DNA of 26,722 nucleotides from a virus: positions 1-26,722 of the IMG/VR virus record IMGVR_UViG_3300042731_001984; one strand, 5' to 3'. Every line of letters starts with the position of its first letter. The first letter of the stretch is position 1. The notes beneath the pieces are model-generated. The model saw only the letters and a program-made list of their open reading frames with translations. It was not told where the DNA came from and did no database searches. The position numbers were made by a program, and so were the translations under genes. Below, one piece after another: positions 1 through 12,900 of the stretch.

Positions 1-304
1 TTGCTGGTTCATTAACGGCTTTTTTGAGTCCACCTGCTGCGACCCAGTTCGTACCATCATATATTTTTAACTGATCAATACCATCTGTGGTATCATACCA
101 AAGTTGCCCTTCAACTGGGTTTGTTGGAGGGTTAACATTTGCAAAGTTTTCTAATAAATGTAAAAAGTTTGTGTTAATACTTGTGCCATAGTCTGTTAGT
201 AATCTACCAGGCAACTTCATACTTGTTTCTAAATTTGTATCATTATCTTCTACAATAATAACACCTTTGTTAGCTCTATCTGTAAACGGAATCTCATATG
301 GCAT
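1..304 (-). CDS. Virion structural protein, N-terminal part (cut by window edge)
   Basis: The first 101 codons of a minus-strand gene that runs off the left edge. Translation starts MPYEIPFTDRANKG and continues with a hydrophobic helix-like stretch around NFLHLLENFA (about residues 48-57), then EGQLWYDTTDG and LKIYDGTNWV. The pattern 'GQLWYDTT...LKIYDG.NWV' is a short beta-rich unit common in tail-fibre and virion surface proteins of marine T4-like phages, where it is often repeated. Start choice: the ATG (304-302) shares its A with the TAA of the preceding gene (TAATG), so it is probably translationally coupled to that 200-aa protein. Its place at the end of a baseplate operon suggests a fibre or baseplate-periphery protein. 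The exact role cannot be named from this fragment. Confidence 0.75.
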   Translation of the reverse strand, partial: MPYEIPFTDRANKGVIIVEDNDTNLETSMKLPGRLLTDYGTSINTNFLHLLENFANVNPPTNPVEGQLWYDTTDGIDQLKIYDGTNWVAAGGLKKAVNEPA

Positions 305-906
305 TAAGTGTTACCTCCACTTAAACTTTGTACTCTTACAGTATAATCAATTTGTATAAGCCTGTTAAGTGATTTTTGTACTGGATGAAATATAACATGT
401 GTCAATAGACGTCCATTGCCGTCGGCTGCATAACCTACTAAACCAAGTTCGTCAAATACAAACTGTTGCTCTGTGTCTGCTGCCGTATCAAATGCGTCTT
501 GGCCTTCGGGCTCACCATAATCTAGCAAACAACTTACAACAATATCAGTATAGTTGACACCTGTGACGTGACGTGTTTCTATTTTGTTACGTTGTGGATC
601 TACGTTGTTCACACTACGGTCATCAACAACTTTTGTATAAGTTTGATTATACAAACTTGCATTTGTGCCTGTGCTATTAGGAGTTAAGTATGTAATAATA
701 CCTGTTGGGTCGACACTAGTGCCGCCGTTACCAAATGCCATTTCATAAATAAAACCTTCGCCAGCATTACCTAAACTTTCCGCAAGGCTTATACTCATAT
801 TTTCATAATGAATAGCATTGCGTTTATTCACATATACATGCCCTGAATCAGGGTTATGTATTTTGATGTGTCCTTCTATGTGTACGCCACTTTGTTCTTC
901 AATCAT
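304..906 (-). CDS. Virion structural protein, 200 aa (baseplate/fibre-associated, function unknown)
   Basis: A 200-residue protein without signal peptide or membrane segment. The N-terminus has a motif typical of phage tail-tip proteins: VNKRNAIHYENMS (about residues 27-39), followed by IYEMAFGNGGTSVDPTG (about 53-69). The C-terminal third (LLTHVIFHPVQKSLNR, IDYTVRVQSL) is beta-rich. I recognise the overall sequence as resembling an uncharacterised structural protein of marine T4-like phages, found near gp6 and large fibre-like genes; this is from memory, not a search. It lies 26 bases downstream of the giant gene. It has its own late-promoter-like box (930-937), which gives a leader of roughly 18 bases, and a weak CGGA Shine-Dalgarno. 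Its stop overlaps the next start (TAATG). A linker between baseplate and fibres is a reasonable guess but not shown. Confidence 0.8.
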   Translation of the reverse strand: MIEEQSGVHIEGHIKIHNPDSGHVYVNKRNAIHYENMSISLAESLGNAGEGFIYEMAFGNGGTSVDPTGIITYLTPNSTGTNASLYNQTYTKVVDDRSVNNVDPQRNKIETRHVTGVNYTDIVVSCLLDYGEPEGQDAFDTAADTEQQFVFDELGLVGYAADGNGRLLTHVIFHPVQKSLNRLIQIDYTVRVQSLSGGNT

Positions 907-929
907 GTTTACATTCCGTTTCTATAGTG

Positions 930-937
930 TATTTATC
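930..937 (-). promoter_or_regulatory. T4-type late promoter box GATAAATA for the 200-aa gene
   Basis: Read on the minus strand the sequence is CCGATAAATACACTATAG. GATAAATA matches 7 of 8 bases of the T4 late consensus TATAAATA. The expected start point about 6 bases downstream (near 924) gives a leader of about 18 bases before the ATG at 906. The TAA inside the box is the stop codon of the giant gene (935-933). It shares an extended pattern, TAAATA-y-ACTATA, with the box in front of gp6. A gp55 homologue is encoded in the same window. Confidence 0.6.
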
Positions 938-3900
938 GGGGTAACGATATTGTCTTGTCTTTAATAAATCTAGCTATTTCATTTTCACTGTCAGCTAGGG
1001 TTTTGTTATCATCTGTCCATTTTTTGCCTGTTTTTCGTGTAACAACTATCTTAGTTCCATCTGCTGGTGCATCAATATAATCTGCAAGATATACTGCTGT
1101 CACAGTGCTATCTCCGAATACAATATTTTCTATTGTGTACTCAGGAGCAATAGTTACATCTGCTTCTGGAGAATCTAAATCAATAGTTTTATCAAAAGTT
1201 GTAATATTATCTTTTCTTAATCTAACGCCTCCAAGGAAAACATCTATTTCATTAATACTTTGTGGAATAAAATCAAGTATAAACTGTTTAGTGCTTGTAT
1301 CGCCTACAAATGTAGTTGTTGGTGTTTCGTCTGCATATGGTATGGTTTCTTCGATACCTTGTCCTTGAACTAGTGTAGCAGCAGGGTATTGTGGTTTTAT
1401 GCCTGTGCCTAATGTACCTCTGCGTAACTGTCTTAACAGGTTTCCGTCCACAGAAAAATATTCAATACGTTCTTTATCAATAAACACTACACCCGGTAGT
1501 CCTAAAGCCCTGTTTGGAGATTGTATTCCTGTCGAGTCTTTAAGTTCGATAAATGTATCATAATAGTTTAATGGCTGTGCTAATAGATATTCGTTGTCTT
1601 TATTTAGACGCTTATAATGATATCTGTTTAACATATCTTTGAATATACGGAAGCCAAACTTAGGATCACTTGGGTTAGCAGCAAAGTGCAACACTTCTAC
1701 TCTGTCGTTTGATGTAACTTTATCATATAGTTGCACACCTGTTTTTGATTTAGATAAATGATAATCTATTTGAGGTGAAAGTATATTACCATTTTTAAAG
1801 ACCCAAACATAGTTTGCACTTAATGTTTCAGTGCTTAATGCTATAAATCCTCTACTGAGTAAGTTTTTATCTATATATGCTTGTGTACCTTCTGGTGCTT
1901 CGGTAGTATTCCATACAATGTTCAAAGATGTTCTTTGGAAGTTGTTTATATCGTGGTTACTGAATGTATAAATGTTTACTGTTTCCCAATCATCTGGTGC
2001 TTCTAATAATGTAAGCTCATCTGTTTCTATAAAATAAACATCTTTAATAAGCACTTTAGGTGATGTGCTATCAACTTGATTACTCAATATAACCGGAGGT
2101 GTTTCGTCAAGTGAATATATTTGCAACAAGTCACGCACATAACTTTGCAATCTAAAGGATTTAGTTCCAGGAACAGATATAGTACCACCACTAGTATATG
2201 CTGAATATACAGTAGTTTTAAACACACTATCTATGTTACTATCAAAATATAGTTCTAATGTTGTGGTATCAATTACTTTTACAAAGAATCTTCTCAATCT
2301 ATTTAACTCAGTTGTGCCTCCTACTCCGTCTATAATAACTTCATCTTTATCACTAAATGTATGAGCAGAAGATGTGGTTATTCTAAAGTTTTCATAAGTT
2401 ACACCATCTGAGTTTAATGTAGCAGTAATATTTGAAATATTTTTTATGGTTGATTCTGTTTTACCAAGTTTTTCTTGGATGCATACAAGAACACTTGTAC
2501 TATCATTTGCAGTTGCAAACTCAACATCTACACCTGTTTCTAATCCATCATAATCTATTTCGTCATCTAGATCTTCTATAACTACTACAGTATCGTAAAA
2601 GAAATATTCAGCATCTTTAATAATAAGTATTTCTAAAATATCGCCGGCCATACCTACATTGTTATTTAAAAGTTGCACTCTACCATTTATAACATCATAT
2701 ATGTAGTTTTTGCGATCCATTATTTCGCCATTCAAATAAGCTAATACATCACTATTTCTTATTAGAGTATAGTCTTCAAACTGCCATCTGTCTATGTCAT
2801 ATGCTCTTTCACTTGTGACTGTATGTTGTTTTCTATAACCTGCATTAAGAAATGTGCCGTCGCCTCGTTGTACAAGAATGTTAAGTGCAAGTGGTTTAGT
2901 GACTCTAGGTAGTTGCACATCATTTACAAATCTATGAACTTTATTTGATCCGTCTGTGACCATACTAGTATCTATTACCATTTGGCTGTATTTGTCTACT
3001 ATACCATCATAAATGGTATAATTTATAAGAGCGTCTACTTCAACGTTTGCAGGAAACTCTAACTGTAAAAATCCATTATTATCTCTTAAACCAAATGTAT
3101 CATCTAGTACTTGTACAACACCGTTTATAGTTACAAACGCACTCAAACTAGTTTTGAAAACTATGTTTAAATCGTAGTTTGTTTGACCTGTTGCGACAAT
3201 AGTATCGCTATCAACAATATCAACACCATTAACACCTATTGTAATGATACTTAAATTTTGTTCTGCTGCTAATGCACTGCTATCTGCCCAACTAACAGTT
3301 TTGTTTTTCCAATCTATTGTTACATCAGCTAGATCAACAGTGTTCCCATTTAATATAACAACAATAGTGCTGTTTGCTTGCGGGTAGTTACCAAACTCAT
3401 ATTCAAGAGTGGCACCATCTGTAATATAATGTCTTACATCAATGATGCCCATGCCGTCCGTCTGTCTGTTGTAAACTTGTATATCTACTGTATCAAGTAC
3501 TTGACCTGGCACATGTTCCTCTGTACTTTTACTTGTTGTTTCTGTTACAAATCCGTCTCCATCAACAACAATGTCAGCAGGATCAATACCAGTTGCAGTT
3601 GTATATTCAAAGTTACCACCTTGTAGACTTACATCAAAGGATGTGCTTCCTGCTGAATAACTACCGTCGCTTGTTGATTTACGAACAATGATAATGTCAT
3701 CTTCGGCAGTAGTTATCACATCGCTATCTAAGAATATCTGTGCTGTAATATCATCACCAACTGGTGAAACCATTTTAGCATTTGGATTAGTTACTACACT
3801 GCTTCCATCATATGCAGGATCGTCAATGCGAACATTGTTTAAATAAACATTGTAAGTTACGCCTGCTTCTAAAACATTTGCAAGTTCAACTATTTGTGTA

Positions 3901-6900
3901 CTACCATCTAAACGTATTATTTCGTCTTCATAGTTTACATCAAATGTATCAAAGTTTTCACCAAATGGTAGTCCTTCAAATCCTTCGTTTTCACCAAAAC
4001 GAACACTATCCATTTGCACACCGCCATAATCTACACCGTCCATAAGTTGTGCTAGTTCTGTACCAGGCATATTAGTTGTAGGTTTATAGAAGAAGTTTAT
4101 CCTGTCTGCTGCTGTTAGTAAACTTGTAGCTTTTTTATAATCTATTGTAATAACTGCATTGTTTACAGGTGCTTCTACAAAGTTTATTCTACCTCTATAT
4201 CTGTCATAACTTTTTGTTGTATCGAGTTCGTTACTAATTGTGTAATCGCTTGAAAGTTGTACTTCGCCGTCTACAACAATTTCAACATCAGACAACCTTG
4301 TGCTAGAAGGCCATTTCAAATCAAATTCGGTAAGTCCTCCATTTCCTACAAAGTTTTCTGTTTCATCTATTGTAGTGAAGTAATATTCACCTTGTGTTCT
4401 GTCAAACTTCATTAAAATGTGAGAACTTCTCACAAGACTATTGCCTATTTGTGCATATACGATAGCCGGAACACCATCTGCATCTTGTTTGCTGCCATCA
4501 ATAGTTACACTAGGTGTTGTAAAATATTTTGCACCTACAGAATCTACTTCCACAAATGTAATACCACTGCCGCCTATATATGCTTTACCTGTTAGTGTTG
4601 GACCACCTCCTCCGCTAACAGTGACAGTTGCAGTTTCATTATATCCTGAACCTTCATTATAGATAACAAAATCTTTTATTTCAAATCCAACATTATCTAA
4701 CCAATGTTTTTGAGGATATGTAACAGTTGTGTTGTTAATACCTGTTATAGCATTATCGTAAAACTTAATTGTTTCACTTATAATCTTGCCTTGTTCTGCA
4801 TCATATCTAGGTGGCAGATCGAAGTCAGTTACACTAGTTTGTGTAGGTTCTATTTTTCCATAAGAACTAATATATTCTCTAACCTTTGTGCTATAAGGTT
4901 TAACTTCGCTTATATAATCTTGATAGTTTGGTAGATTATCATTTTGGAACGTAATCTTTTGTTCCAATTCACCCACGTTGTGTTTTGCTACAACAAAACT
5001 AGATTTAAAGATCCAGTCCAAATCAACTTGTTCACTCATAGCATATCTAATGCTTGCAAAAAACAGTTTATTCCATTCGACTTCTAGTTCATCAACAAAA
5101 ATATTTTCAATAATAGTCCGTAAAATGATTTTTATTTCTTCAGTTGGTTCTCTGTCATATAAACTTGTGTCGTATATAGCAGCATCAAATCCAATATTAG
5201 AGTTTTGATATAACAAACTACTAAATGCTAAAGTGCCATTTTGTCTTCCTACAACTTTGTAGTTCACTGTATAATCTACTTCTGGCTGATTGTCAATCTT
5301 TTCTAATAACAACCATCCACCTGTGCCGATAGTTTCAATCTTTACAATGTTACCGATCTTATCAGTCAATCCTGGTAAGGCATAACTTCCTGGTACTACA
5401 AAATCTATACGTGTAACTTCACTATAGCCAGTAGCATACCAGTCTTTATAATCCCAATAAAGATTTACGTCATAATCTTGTATGTAGTTTCTAAACCATT
5501 CTTGTGTACTGCTTACCCAATTATATACAGCCCATAAACCGCCAACATCAGAATCATTCCTTACTAGAACACTAAACGGTCTGACTATAAGTGTTGTATT
5601 ATCTAAATAGTTTCTGCCTCCATTTAAGATTTCAACACTTGTAACTTGTCCTAGGTTGTTGATGTATGTTTTTATTTCTGCACCTTCGCCCGAACCTTCA
5701 ATAGTTACTGTTGGACCTTGTCTTGTGTTTCCTTCTGCATAGTTACTATCAACATAGCCTCTGCCTGGTTCTGTAATAGTAACTTCAGTTATTACTCCAT
5801 CAACTATTGTAGGTGTAAGTGTTGCCTGTGTTATTTTAGCAGTACCTACAAAACGTAACAAGTTTTCGCTATCAATAGCGATATCCCAGCGTCTACTGAA
5901 CTTGCTCGGCTCTGGATCGGTTCTAAACAAAGGACTAATATCAAAATCGTCAACAATGGTACGTGTTGCCAAAATACCATTCACACGTTCAATAACTTGT
6001 TTTAATGCTTCAGTCCTATTCACAAACATACTTTGATTAGGTGTATTCAAAATACCATATCTATATGCCAAACTTAGACTTACATCAGGCAAAGGATTAT
6101 TTTGGTCGTCATATCCAGCAATACTATGAATCCATTTATCAACAAGATCTTGATTTGGTTTGCTGGTGTTCAATCCTTCGACTAGCAGTTCATATTCAGC
6201 ATGTATATTTTTGTTTTCAGCATTTTCTTGCACATAGTAATCTATATGGAATATTGTATCTGTGTCTTTTACAAGACTTTTTACATTATGTAAGGCAAGT
6301 TTTTTATCGTCTAATAGAGCTACAAAACGATATCCTTGTCCTGCTGGATCTGCAATAAGATTTGCAACATCTAAACTTGCTATTTTCCTGTTATATGCAT
6401 TTGGTAACGTAGTTTTATTTTTTACCCAGTAATAATACACAGGAATAAATGTATTAGAAACTGCATCGTATTTTCTTGATCTTACATAACGATCATCGCT
6501 GTACTTTGTTAATCCACTTACACCTTGTGATAAACCTTCGGTTGTATCAGCTATTGCATCCCATTCGCTAGGTATATATTCACTTTCTACCCATTCATAA
6601 ACATCTACACTAAATCCTGGAACAATAGTATTCCATGTGTTTGATTTGTATTGAATGTTTCCTTGATATGGATTATACCATTTAACAGCAGAAATATCCC
6701 ACCATAACTTGCCAACGTTATCAGAACCCCAAAGATCTAAGCTACCTGTTTCGGTTGTTCCTATGTTATAAACAGCAGGATCATAATATAGTTTGTAACT
6801 TAATTCTTGTTCTGCTGGTCCAGCTATTCTTCCTTTTATAGGATCAATATAATCAAGATATGTAATCAAATCGTTTGTGGTTTTATCGTATAACCATACA

Positions 6901-9900
6901 CCTTTTATTTTATCAACTACAATATGATTATCGCCACTGCTGTTCAACTGCCATGCATTTGCATTTATATCAGCTCTATAATCTGATACAAGTCCTATGT
7001 TCTCTCCTGCAGGTGCACCTGGAGCAGCAACATACAAATGATTTCTATTCAAGTATCCAAATGGATCAATAGCGTCTCTAATATCAACTCGAGTGTATAG
7101 TTTTTCTGCAAGCACTAGTTTATTATCTAGTGTTTCAAAAATGTAAACTTGTCCGTTGTTTTTGACTTCGTCTAATATGTTTGTTGCTTTATTATCAAAA
7201 TATGTTGTATCGCTGTCAAGTGTAACAAATGCACCTGTGTCGCCTGCTACACTAGTGACAGCAAGTTTTTCTTCATCATACTTTACATATACGCCAAAAC
7301 GTTCATTCTTTTCACCGTCTGGTGCTGTTAGTGTTTGATCTAATGAAAATACACCGTTATTTGATTTGTAAACATACACAGCACCATTTAACAATCCATT
7401 TACATTAGATGCTTGTGCGCCAATAGCTAGTTTGGAGCCGTCTGCATTTATGCTAATAGTTGAACCAAAGTATTCTAAATCTATAGGAGAATCAATATTT
7501 TGATCAAATACAAATCTGTCTCCTACTTTTCTGTAAATAGCTATTCTGTATTCGCTTGAAATAACTCCGCCTAATGCAAGAACTTGACTGTTTGCACTTA
7601 CATCAAAACTACTACCTATTGCACTTGCTAGTCCAAATCCACTGCTGTCTTCGTCTAATAAATCACTAGGATCTAACACAGGAGGTAAAAATCCTGTGTA
7701 ATCAATATAAGAATCTAATACATCCCATAGTCCTGCATCAAATGGATTACCTGCTGGCACTAAAGAGTTTGCTTGATATAATACACCTTCATGATATACA
7801 ATGTCATTTTCTGCATAGCGTTTTGTAGAGAACCATTCTCCTTTGTAGTTAGTATCACGTGAATATCCATATGTAAGGATGTCAGTTCTGCCGCCATTGT
7901 ATATTAAATACAATCTACCATTATTGCCGACTGCTCTTACAAAAAGATTATATTCAAAATCTGCAGGATTAGTTACCTTTAATGCGATGCCAAACTTTTC
8001 ATTAGCAGCAGGTGCAGAACTACAAATAATTTGATGTAATGCAAAACTTTGATCAACTAATCTTTTGTAGATGTATACTACGCCTTGATCAACATATCCT
8101 AAACTTGTGCCTTCGCTGTCTGTAGGAATAATGTTCACAAGTTCCCAATCTAAACTTTCAAAATCAATAGTGCTACTTTCATGAGTAACATCGTTTCTTG
8201 CTCTCCAAAGTGTGCCTTTTGAACTTACAATATCGCCTGCTAAGTAAGGCTGCACAGGATCTAACTGTCCTTTATATCTTGACTTAACATCAAATGCAGT
8301 AGGCGCACCCACATACATATACTGACCATCTTTTGTAATAGAAACACTACTACCAAACTCGCCGCCCGAGTGGTGTGTAGACAAAGGCTCAAGTGTTTGT
8401 TTTAATGTGTAATCTTGAGCTTCACTTGGCCTTGTATAAACATATACTTTGCCATTGTCTTTATCTGGTGTTCCTACAATAAGTGTGGTGTTATTTCCAC
8501 TTGCTGCTATTGCCCTGCCAAACTTTCTACTTGCTGTTTCAGGATTATTAACAGTTTGTTTAAAACTTCTTATAATATTGCTATCATAAACACCAAAGTT
8601 TCCGTTGCCTATATTGTCAACCCAAACTCTTTTATTATCTGTTAAATCGTATTCTTTTGTGATTAAGTTTATTTCTTCTGGTGTGCTTACACGTCTGATG
8701 CATAAGATTGACACAATACCAAGAGTACTATCTTCTAAATCTATATCTGTTGATATTGCGTTATCAGTAACTATTTCTACCGAAGGATGTAACACTGTAG
8801 AATCAGTTAAAACTTCTCTATTTGGACGAATATTAGTTGCAACCCAGAATCCGTTTATTTCAGGACTAATGTTGTTTAGACCAATAAAATCTCCATCTTC
8901 TAAAGGAATAGGTCTATCAAAGTTAGCTCGAAATCCTAAATCGGTTTTTTCAATGTTTATAATACTAAACTTTGTAGTTTCGTGTTGGTAAACATTCCAA
9001 GTGTTATCTTCGTCATTAGTAATCCAAATATGGTCTCCAATGTTAACACTATCAATATCTAAAACAAGCATGTCATTAATAGTTTTTGCAACAAAATCTA
9101 CCTGGTCTAATGTTACATATCCAGCAGTTTTTGTATACTCATTAAGTGCTAGTTCAGTTGGAAGACTACTATGATTGTATGCTTCAGGTTGTAAATAAAC
9201 ATCTTTGCGTGGCAACTGATAAACTAAATCAACTCTTGTATTGTCCACTTGCTCAACAAACTCTACTAGTTGCGGTTCTATTCTAAACTTGCTTTCATCT
9301 AATACATATTCAGTTTCGTCAAAACTAGTTGTAGCACCATATCGTCCTACTCTAATAGCCCATTCTTCGTATAGTTCAACACTATCTGTATCGTTTGCTC
9401 CAAGTTTATCAAATAGTTTTGTAATACTATTTGTTGTGCCTTTATCTTGAATATAGCCTTGATAAAACTTATATTGGCTAATATCATCTTGAACAATATT
9501 AGCTAGATATTCACGTTTTTGATATCCTATTAAGTGCTGTGCTAATCGTTGTTGTTCGCTATCAAAGTTATCAGTATCTAAATCGTAAAAATCTGCAAAC
9601 TGATTTGCTCTGTAATCCCAATTTGGTTTCAAACTACTTTGTGGACGTTCTGGTAATCTTGCCCAGTTTCCGTCTTGGAAAACTTCTGTGCCGCTATGAG
9701 TAAATCTAGCAGCATAATAAAACTCTTTGTATTTTACAAGTTCTCCTGTTTTATAATCTTTATAACTTTCCCAGTCTGTGACTTCAGCTTGGTCGTAAAC
9801 AAATCCTGGAATATTTAGATTACCATTCCAGTCGTCGGTTCTATAACCTACCACTTTCATGCGTTCTTGTCTATAACCTGTCTCAGGAGCATATATAGTG

Positions 9901-12900
9901 TCATTAAAAACAGTTGTGTTATCTATTAACACTAAATGTTCTTTTTGTATCAATGGTAGTTTTAAAAGATAGATTCCTTCTTCACTAGTTAGATTGAATG
10001 TGTTAGTTGAATCTCTAAAAATATTACTAATAGATTTTTTAATAATACTATTGTTTTCATTCAGCACAGCAAATCTATACAAGTTATCATATATATCATC
10101 AACTACATAATAATCACGTTCAAACACAGCTCTATTTGCACTAGGACTTAAACTAATCAAACTTGTTACTGACCAGTTTTGCGTAGTCCAAAACAAAAAC
10201 TCTTTAGCAGACAAATTCCAGTTTTCAAGTGCCTCTGTCTGTTTGTTAAAATAATCAAACTGAAATCCTAAGTTTTTTAGATAAGCCTGATATCCTAAAA
10301 TAAAGTCAACCACAGATTGTGCATCGCTTAGTACAGTACCATAATCTAAAATAGATTTAGTTTTGAAAAAGTTTTTTCTAAAATATGCACCAGCACCTCC
10401 AGTCTCTGGTAAACTCGGTAATAGAGTATAAAAACTTAAATCAAAATTTTCAGTTGTTGTATGAGTAACATTTACTCTATAAAACTTTTGTTCATTTCGT
10501 ATGATTTTTCCAGCAATATATTGTTTATTAGCATCCCAGTTAATAAAACTTTCGCTGATGCCACCAACATTTACAAAAGGATCACTTGCTATTTCTTGTG
10601 GAGCATAATAACAAAAATAAGGTGTTTCTTTATCGTATCCTGATATTTTAAAACCGTTGCTAACTTTTTCTATTATAACTCCGCTATATGTTACAATCTC
10701 TAAAGGTGAAGATTGTCTATAAACAATATCATAGTTTTCAGGCGGTATAAACACGTTGCCTTGATTCAACGGAGACTTGCTATCTAAAACAAGTTTTAGT
10801 TTATCTTTATCAGCAAATCCACCAACTTTAAATCCTAACTTGTTTGTGATACGTTTAACATTATCTGTGTAAGTTTCATACTGGAACTCAGTATTACTGT
10901 TTATGTATTCAGAAATATAGTTTACTAATCCGCCAGTAACCGCAAAATCTATTTTTGGAAATACTAGACTAGCAGTATTGATTCTTTTATTTGTTGAAGA
11001 ATATACAATGTTACCTGCAATACATCTTGACATTCTGGCTCTGTCAAATCCTACGCCCATTGTGTGTGCAGGTCTAGTAATGATACTTGCTATCATTAGA
11101 GAGAAAGGATAAGCACTACTACGTCTCCATGCTGTTTCGGTTGGAGCTTCGTCGCCAAACTTGAATGTATTAGCTCGTTGTCTTGCAAAACTAAAATTGT
11201 TTACATATCCGCTATCCAAAGGCGAAAGTAGTTGTCCACTTGAATCTACAGGAATGTGAGATAATAGGTTGTGTCTAATGTATTTTTTATTAATACTAAC
11301 TGGTTGGTCAGGATTACGTATTGTTCCGTTTTGTAAATCAGTCCACAGAAGTAAGTTATCTCTTGTATAAGGAGCAGGTCCGTATTGCGATTCCCACCAA
11401 CTAGGCTTTACACTAAACCCTAACATCTCCCATGGATGTGTATGAGGCCTATCAGTGTCATATGCCTGTTTGTAAATTCCCCTCCAAAATCCTGGTACGT
11501 CATCGCCTCTAACATTTTTACTACCTCTATAGTTATATGTAAAAGGCTCGTCTTGTTCTACAAAACTATTTTCTGTATAATCAAAAACTTTTGCAACTTG
11601 TATCCAGTCTTGGAAATCTTTAATCATAATTTGATCTAAAGTTTGTTTAGTTATTTGTGTGTTTCTATCAATACCACCTACAATATCATGTATATCAAAC
11701 AAATCAGTGTCATATTCTGTTTTCAAGTTGTTGTAGATTCTTTTTTCAATTTCTAATATCAAATCATCACGGTAGTCATCGAACGCTACAATAATACTAC
11801 CATCATGTCCTCGAAGAACATTAACTGTTTCTTTATAAGTGTTATCTGCAAACTTCTCAGGAATATATGACGGATACATGCCTATTTTTGTAGGCGTTGG
11901 CGGTATAAAACTGCCTTCTGTGTTATCATATTCATGAATAACAAGTATATCTCCATCAGTCAGTGTTGCTGAAATATCAACAAAACCTGTACCTGTAAAT
12001 GTATAATCTAAACCATGTACTAACTGATTGTCATTTAGATAAACTGTCAATGCTTTATTGCTTATTGTAGTTTTATCAAATATAGCAGATAACGCATACG
12101 TTGTAACACGAAAATCTAGTATTTCGTATTCTATTTTTTTGCTTCCGCCTGTGCCTGCCATGTCAGTGCTATAAAAAGGCATAGATTCGTTTTTCATAGA
12201 ATGCATTGTGTTTAATATTTGATCTACATGATCTTTTACATTTCCGCTGAAGCTAGAATCTGTTGCAGTTTGAATAAACTGTCTTTTAAACTTTTGATAT
12301 TCAGTTGACGCATATCTTAATGCTGAAACAATATTTGCATTTTTTGTTGTTAAATGATATAGTGGTAAATTTAATGGTCCGCTATGCTGTACAAACTTTC
12401 TACCATACTGTTGTACAAGTCCTAAATCTCTTAGATTAGATGAACCAGGATGAATACCAGTAAAGTTTTCTAGTTCTGAAACTAGTCCTTGCACATGATC
12501 ATTAACTTCGCCTAAAGTAAACTTAGTTAGATTATTGTTGCTTGGATTACGTTCAAAATTGTGTGGTATTTCGTAATATCCATTGTCATTTTTATCTGCA
12601 TTGCTTCTAGTTTTCACAACTACAATATCGTCAAAATCTATATCATTATCAAGAACGATTGTCTTTACATTATTAATGTTTTCAAATCTATATCCTTCTG
12701 GTGCTATATATTCATTGTTTACATAAACTCTTACAATCAAGTCAGTCAAAAGACTGCTGTTATTGTATACATCAATAGGAAATCCATTACTAATATCTTC
12801 GCCTATATATTTCCTTACAACATATTGATGACTTTTTTCATTTGCTTTTTTCCAACCATTTACATATGTGATTCCAGTTTTAGTATTTTTTTGCAAATAT

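Larger units (their letters stand above)
6810..8530 (-). other. Seven-bladed FG-GAP-like beta-propeller region inside the giant protein
   Basis: Seven consecutive units (about residues 2120-2690) share an FG start, a hydrophobic V.AP/IGA strand and a VY(I/V)Y strand. Blade openings in order: KFGRAIAAS, EFGSSVSIT, KFGIALKVT, GFGLASAIG, YFGSTISIN, RFGVYVKYD and DPFGYLNRN. Closing strands include GKVYVYTR, GVVYIYKR, GAVYVYKS, GQVYIFET and GVWLYDK. Blade 2 is split between its VGAP strand and GVVYIYKR by a CBM-like module, and another such module lies between blades 3 and 4. Seven is the usual blade number for integrin-alpha-like propellers. Blade 3 (FVRAVGNNGRLYLIYNG) is the least canonical. Limits are approximate and the fold is inferred from pattern only. 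Confidence 0.6.

Noticed and set aside
8605-8991. 128-aa plus-strand open frame inside the giant gene
   Set aside because: Antisense shadow of a long A+T-rich frame. The Ser/Ile/Leu-rich product resembles no family, and the minus-strand frame contains clear domains here.
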